Below are positions 63,717-64,000 of a stretch of 64,000 nt of DNA, piece after piece. A program made the position numbers and the translations under genes. The notes under the pieces were generated by a model, which saw nothing but the letters and a program-made list of their open reading frames with translations, made no database searches and was not told the DNA's origin. Source of the DNA: Pseudomonadales bacterium. Its GTDB lineage: Bacteria; Pseudomonadota; Gammaproteobacteria; Pseudomonadales; Ketobacteraceae. The stretch covers positions 62,001 through 126,000 of the forward strand of contig PAPM01000023.1 of the NCBI GenBank assembly GCA_002708905.1, read 5' to 3'. Every line of letters begins with the position of its first letter. Position 1 is the first letter of the stretch.

Positions 63717-64000
63717 CTAGGCTAATCCAGCCTCTAACTCCCGCTGTCGTTGCGCCCGCTGCATACGCACCAGAAACCGCTCGATGATCTTGGACTGGCT
63801 GGTATTCAAGCCGGTCAAACGGGCTCCCAGCTCGGTATAGGGCTCTTCCTCAGCAGCCGGCTGCACGTGGCGTACCGATAGCTGGCTCACCATTGGGGCC
63901 TCCGAGCCCAGCCGCAATGCCACTCTGGTTTCTTCCCCCAACGCAGAAAATTCACCTGGTATCGCCAGCCGAATTCCCGCTGCGGACAAGTCCAAAACCC
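63717..64000 (-). CDS. PilZ domain protein (5' end outside window)
   Basis: The frame runs off the right edge; about 94 residues of the C-terminus are visible. It begins inside a PilZ domain at VLDLSAAGIRLAI, which holds the D-x-S-x-x-G c-di-GMP binding motif. Beta strands and a final helix follow (SKIIERFLVRMQRAQRQRE). It probably binds c-di-GMP; the Arg-rich motif that should precede is outside the window. Full length and partner domains are unknown. Confidence 0.75.
   Translation of the reverse strand, partial: VLDLSAAGIRLAIPGEFSALGEETRVALRLGSEAPMVSQLSVRHVQPAAEEEPYTELGARLTGLNTSQSKIIERFLVRMQRAQRQRELEAGLA

Noticed and set aside
1-64000. tRNA genes, CRISPR arrays, insertion sequences, prophage or integrase genes
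   Set aside because: Looked for by reading both strands for hallmark motifs; none was convincing, though a short RNA gene could be missed without a covariance search.

Overview
The window reads as chromosomal DNA of a gammaproteobacterium, probably a marine member of the Pseudomonadales/Oceanospirillales sphere (Hahella-, Ketobacter- or Marinobacter-like; the genus cannot be settled from sequence alone). Three things point there. The block dsbD-aroQ-accB-accC-prmA-DUF3426-dusB-fis-purH-purD follows the Pseudomonas aeruginosa gene order. The isocitrate lyase is the long 531-residue pseudomonad type. Two 7TM-DISM hybrid kinases are present with RetS- and LadS-like architecture. No tRNA, rRNA, CRISPR array, insertion sequence or prophage was recognised.

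Layout. (1) 1-5169: a type VI secretion accessory module with a DUF2169 protein (cut by the window edge), a ketosynthase-fold protein lacking its catalytic Cys, a PAAR-like (DUF4150) protein fused to a VRR-NUC nuclease, its overlapping DUF3396/TsiV-type immunity gene, and a TIGR02270 HEAT-like protein. No T6SS core gene lies inside the window. (2) 5184-9193, minus strand: an uncharacterised protein, a group II truncated haemoglobin, isocitrate lyase (glyoxylate shunt) and a PhzF-family isomerase, with short tandem duplications around the globin gene. (3) 9377-26559: a Wzx/Wzy-type surface polysaccharide locus. Wzi and a multi-SLBB export protein come first. An AT-rich middle part follows (methyltransferases, a GT4, Wzx, Wzz, Wzy, a sulfotransferase). 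The end holds a second GT4, a GDP-mannose 3,5-epimerase, a WcaJ-like initiating transferase and ManC. The enzymes predict a sulfated polymer containing L-galactose.

(4) 26629-30794, minus strand: a two-gene molybdoenzyme operon, a NasA/NapA-like catalytic subunit without a Tat signal plus a DmsB-DmsC fusion. (5) 31099-34878, minus strand: lapG, lapD and a DUF2333 gene, a c-di-GMP controlled adhesin-release system without its adhesin in view. (6) 35053-46711: the conserved housekeeping block from dsbD to purD. (7) 46926-58730: a lipoprotein; rimK with an M14 aspartoacylase-like gene; a double cyclic-nucleotide-binding/pseudo-rhodanese protein; the RetS-like kinase; a lipoprotein of 14 RCC1-like repeats with paired cysteines; a Ycf46-type AAA ATPase with a small lipoprotein; coq7. 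(8) 58773-64000: the LadS-like kinase, minCDE, and a truncated PilZ gene.

Much of the window concerns surface life: capsule assembly, LapD/LapG adhesin control, a PilZ protein, RetS/LadS-type kinases and T6SS antagonism. This would suit a bacterium switching between attached and free states. The most unusual items are the T6SS module with its dead ketosynthase, the predicted sulfated L-galactose polysaccharide, the 14-repeat Cys-paired RCC1 lipoprotein, the rimK/M14 pair and the cNMP/pseudo-rhodanese protein.
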